The position numbers were made by a program, and so were the translations under genes. This document shows positions 63,633 through 64,000 of a stretch of DNA of 64,000 nucleotides, piece by piece. The stretch spans positions 12,599 to 76,598 of the forward strand of contig NZ_QSUN01000007.1 of the NCBI RefSeq assembly GCF_003438995.1. Reading direction: 5' to 3'. Origin of the DNA: Bacteroides sp. OM05-12 (GTDB taxonomy: Bacteria > Bacteroidota > Bacteroidia > Bacteroidales > Bacteroidaceae). Position 1 is the stretch's first letter; every line of letters starts with the position of its first letter. The notes beneath the pieces were generated by a model. It worked only from the letters and a program-made list of their open reading frames with translations, was not told the origin of the DNA and did not search any database.

Positions 63633-64000
63633 CTCTAAGAACGAAGGTTAGCGGAGGACACGGATTGGGCGGATGAGGACGGATGAATTATTTTAAATCC
63701 GTCTTTATCCGCCCGATCGGCGTTATCAGCGAACCTGGTTCTTATATTCTTCTACAGAGTTCACTGCTCAAATCGCATTATCTACACCTAAAACTTTTTT
63801 CTCTAAGAACAAAGGTTCGCGGAGGACACGGATTGGGCGGATGAATTATTTTTAATCCGCCTTCATCCGCCCGGTCGGCGTTATCAGCGAACCCGGTTCT
63901 TATATTCTTCTACAGAGCTCCCTGCTCAAATCGCATTATCTACACCTAAAACTTTTTTCTCTAAGAACGAAGGTTCGCGGAGGACACAGATTGGGCGGAT
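63633..64000. repeat. Long tandem repeats with internal self-complementarity, continuing past the window
   Basis: Units begin at CTCTAAGAAC: 63633, 63801 and 63959, so periods of 168 and 158 bases. Within a unit, TAAGAAC-AGGTTCGC near the start is inverted as GCGAACC-GGTTCTTA. Inside it, GGGCGGAT is inverted as ATCCGCCC. The 10-base difference lies in the central hairpin (GAGGACGGAT present in unit 1 only), with a matching change on the other arm. No ORF was found in it. Confidence 0.85.

Overview
The window is chromosomal DNA of a gut Bacteroides-type bacterium. The evidence is a SusC/SusD pair, a one-protein hybrid two-component system, abundant sulfatase/lyase lipoproteins and secreted enzymes, promoter boxes of the Bacteroides TAnnTTTG type in front of many genes, and typical housekeeping neighbours (bcp-recA, dnaK, nfo). 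I cannot name the species from the sequence alone. No rRNA, tRNA, CRISPR array, phage or insertion sequence was seen.

Region 1 (1-32467) is a large glycosaminoglycan utilisation locus. It begins inside susC, then has susD, a group of secreted proteins of unknown function (with a tiny 52-residue ORF), and a reverse-strand PL8 lyase fused to an N-terminal beta-propeller. A divergent hybrid two-component sensor/regulator follows. After it comes a run of catabolic genes: GH88 unsaturated glucuronyl hydrolase, PL12 heparinase-III-type lyase, chondroitinase-ABC-type PL8 lyase, serine-type sulfatase, a Tat-lipoprotein PHP-like hydrolase, ROK sugar kinase, MFS transporter, PL15-type lyase and a DcaP-like porin. 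The GH88/PL12/sulfatase/ROK/MFS/PL15 core resembles, from memory, the B. thetaiotaomicron heparin/heparan sulfate locus. The two PL8 enzymes belong to the chondroitin/hyaluronan lyase family, so the locus looks like a mosaic serving more than one glycosaminoglycan. Inferred flow: SusC/SusD import oligosaccharides, periplasmic lyases, GH88 and sulfatase reduce them to monosaccharides, MFS imports these and ROK phosphorylates them.

Region 2 (32566-46714) holds nfo, a ClC chloride transporter, two large secreted proteins with a common C-terminal domain (one followed by a second copy of the tiny-ORF family), a short-chain dehydrogenase, and a TonB receptor/lipoprotein pair divergent from an AraC-family regulator. 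Region 3 (46789-57396) is mostly housekeeping: dnaK, a binding-protein/permease pair for a metal chelate or cobalamin without an adjacent ATPase, a double META-domain lipoprotein, carboxynorspermidine dehydrogenase-bcp-recA, an AICAR transformylase-only enzyme and an M23 peptidase. Region 4 (57636-64000) is a TPR/HTH membrane regulator divergent from a 1385-residue multidomain adhesin-like secreted protein, followed by long tandem repeats that fold on themselves and run off the window.

The most unusual signal is not coding. Two intergenic regions 28 kb apart (7125-7471 and 35207-35435) share one architecture: a hairpin with a conserved core and a compensated dinucleotide difference in its stem, a second unrelated hairpin, and then an array of dyads spaced at exactly 22 bp. 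The dyad sequence differs between the two arrays. A third, looser 22-bp-phased array lies at 49040-49127. The second unusual signal is the pair of tiny homologous ORFs (4369-4527 and 35504-35653), each directly downstream of a gene for a secreted protein carrying the same C-terminal module.
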